This document shows, in pieces, positions 63,396 through 64,000 of a stretch of 64,000 nucleotides of DNA. The first letter of the stretch is position 1. Each line of letters starts with the position of its first letter. Under the pieces are notes generated by a model. That model was not told the DNA's origin, searched no databases, and worked only from the letters and a program-made list of their open reading frames with translations. Made by a program: the position numbers and the translations under genes. This DNA is from Ichthyophis bannanicus (Eukaryota; Chordata; Amphibia; Gymnophiona; Ichthyophiidae): contig CM066033.1 in NCBI GenBank assembly GCA_033557465.1, positions 386,267,289-386,331,288 on the forward strand. Reading direction: 5' to 3'.

Positions 63396-63614
63396 GACCC
63401 AATATCAGAAATTCAGTGAAAAGGACCATTAGATATTGGCAAACATTTGACCCGTCTCCTAAAAAAAACTTAAAGGAAAAGGCACATATCAATGATCAGT
63501 ACCATATATTTTATGTTATGTATCTTCTCCTCTGAGGTTTTTAGAGAAAACCTCAGAGGAGAAGATAACATAACTATCTGATGGTCCCTTTCACTTAATT
63601 TCTGACATTGGGTC
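63396..63614. repeat. asymmetric fold-back repeat
   Basis: Outer arms 63396-63435 and 63575-63614 (40 bp, about four mismatches); inner arms 63515-63542 and 63547-63574 (about 27 bp, one indel) around a 4-base loop. On the right the inner and outer arms are adjacent, while on the left 79 bp separates them, so one arm has gained or lost sequence. Confidence 0.85.
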
Positions 63615-63714
63615 TATTTTTAGACTGTGAGAGTTACTGACGTGAAAAGGTAGGATTGGAGTATAGTTTTACACCTCGAGGGATTGCCACTTCCTGTGCT
63701 GCTGGTTAGCCACA

Positions 63715-64000
63715 TTTTATTTTATTTATTTTTATTTTTATTTAGCTGTATTTATATCCCGCTTTTCACCGGGTCAAAGCGGTCAATTGGGAGATACATT
63801 TAACACGAGGGGATATGACACACATACGCTAATACTTACAGGGAACATGGGCAGTGGAGGGTTAAGTGGCTTGCCCAAGACCACAAGGAGTACCTATAGG
63901 ACTAGAAATCCAAGTCCCTCCGGCCTGAGATTGCTGTCCCCAGGTGGGACTTGAACTCCCGGCCCTCCGGCCTGAAGTACCTTGTCCTAACCACTAGGCC
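63715..64000 (-). mobile_element. tRNA-headed SINE, family B, cut by the window end
   Basis: On the minus strand the head (GGCCTAGTGGTTAGGACAAGGTAC) starts at the window edge. It is followed by GGGAGTTCAAGTCCC, GCCGGAGGGACTTGGATTTCTAG, CTTGTGGTCTTGGGCAAGCCACTTAACCC, and a 3' end with the hairpin CCGCTTTG/CAAAGCGG-like pair (about 63758-63782) and AAATAAAAATAAA. Same family as 27782 and 45352. Confidence 0.82.

Noticed and set aside
1..64000. CRISPR array, bacterial operon or phage-type system
   Set aside because: No regularly spaced direct repeats with unique spacers, no bacterial gene structure; all coding signals are eukaryotic transposable elements.

Overview
This is a vertebrate nuclear genomic window made almost entirely of transposable elements. 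I recognise no host protein-coding gene and no functional RNA gene. The mix (DIRS-like tyrosine-recombinase elements, gamma-type endogenous retroviruses, CR1/L3-, L2-, L1- and RTE-type LINEs, a Penelope-like element, hAT and Tc1 DNA transposons, tRNA- and 5S-headed SINEs) points to an amphibian. A caecilian is my best guess, because the CR1/L3-type LINE and the DIRS ends look like repeats I remember from caecilian assemblies. That is recall, not a search; 'vertebrate' is secure and 'caecilian' is moderate.

Layout. 1-1780: unrecognised flank. 1783-4938: 5'-truncated DIRS element (RT, RNase H, tyrosine recombinase, internal complementary region, right terminal repeat). 4939-12591: minus-strand ERV copy 1, its left LTR cut exactly where the DIRS element ends. 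12592-13830: L2-type LINE tail with a 5S-headed SINE inside. 13830-17845: mostly unassigned. 17848-21640: minus-strand CR1/L3-type LINE split by a 1.9-kb DIRS-like mini-element that still has an intact 435-codon gag-like ORF and long inverted repeats. 22000-22330: fold-back element. 22700-24510: a second CR1/L3-type LINE. 25760-26990: L1-type ORF1-only retrocopy. 27020-28800: SINEs and small fold-backs. 28808-37141: ERV copy 2, complete from LTR to LTR with a 4-bp target duplication, interrupted by a small non-LTR insertion. 37600-41900: SINEs, an L2-type LINE and a second L1-type ORF1-only retrocopy. 42420-44730: RTE (BovB-like) LINE. 45660-48960: Penelope-like element. 49060-50650: L2-type LINE. 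50945-51180: Tc1 transposase fragment. 51216-58130: one CR1/L3-type LINE split by a 3.6-kb hAT-type element and by a 1.36-kb LTR that carries a 244-codon ORF. 58260-64000: small palindromic elements, a fourth CR1/L3-type LINE remnant and a SINE cut by the window edge.

How the parts relate. The main signal is one of parasites using other parasites. The two ERV copies are young by their LTRs, yet share the same internal deletions and the same altered polymerase motif, so they were probably copied by proteins supplied in trans. The DIRS mini-element keeps only gag, the two L1-type copies keep only ORF1, and the hAT-type element shows no transposase. Several SINEs and LINE fragments share a 3'-terminal hairpin followed by A-rich repeats, which suggests recognition by one L2-type reverse transcriptase. 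Nested insertions give a relative order of events that can be read directly from the sequence.
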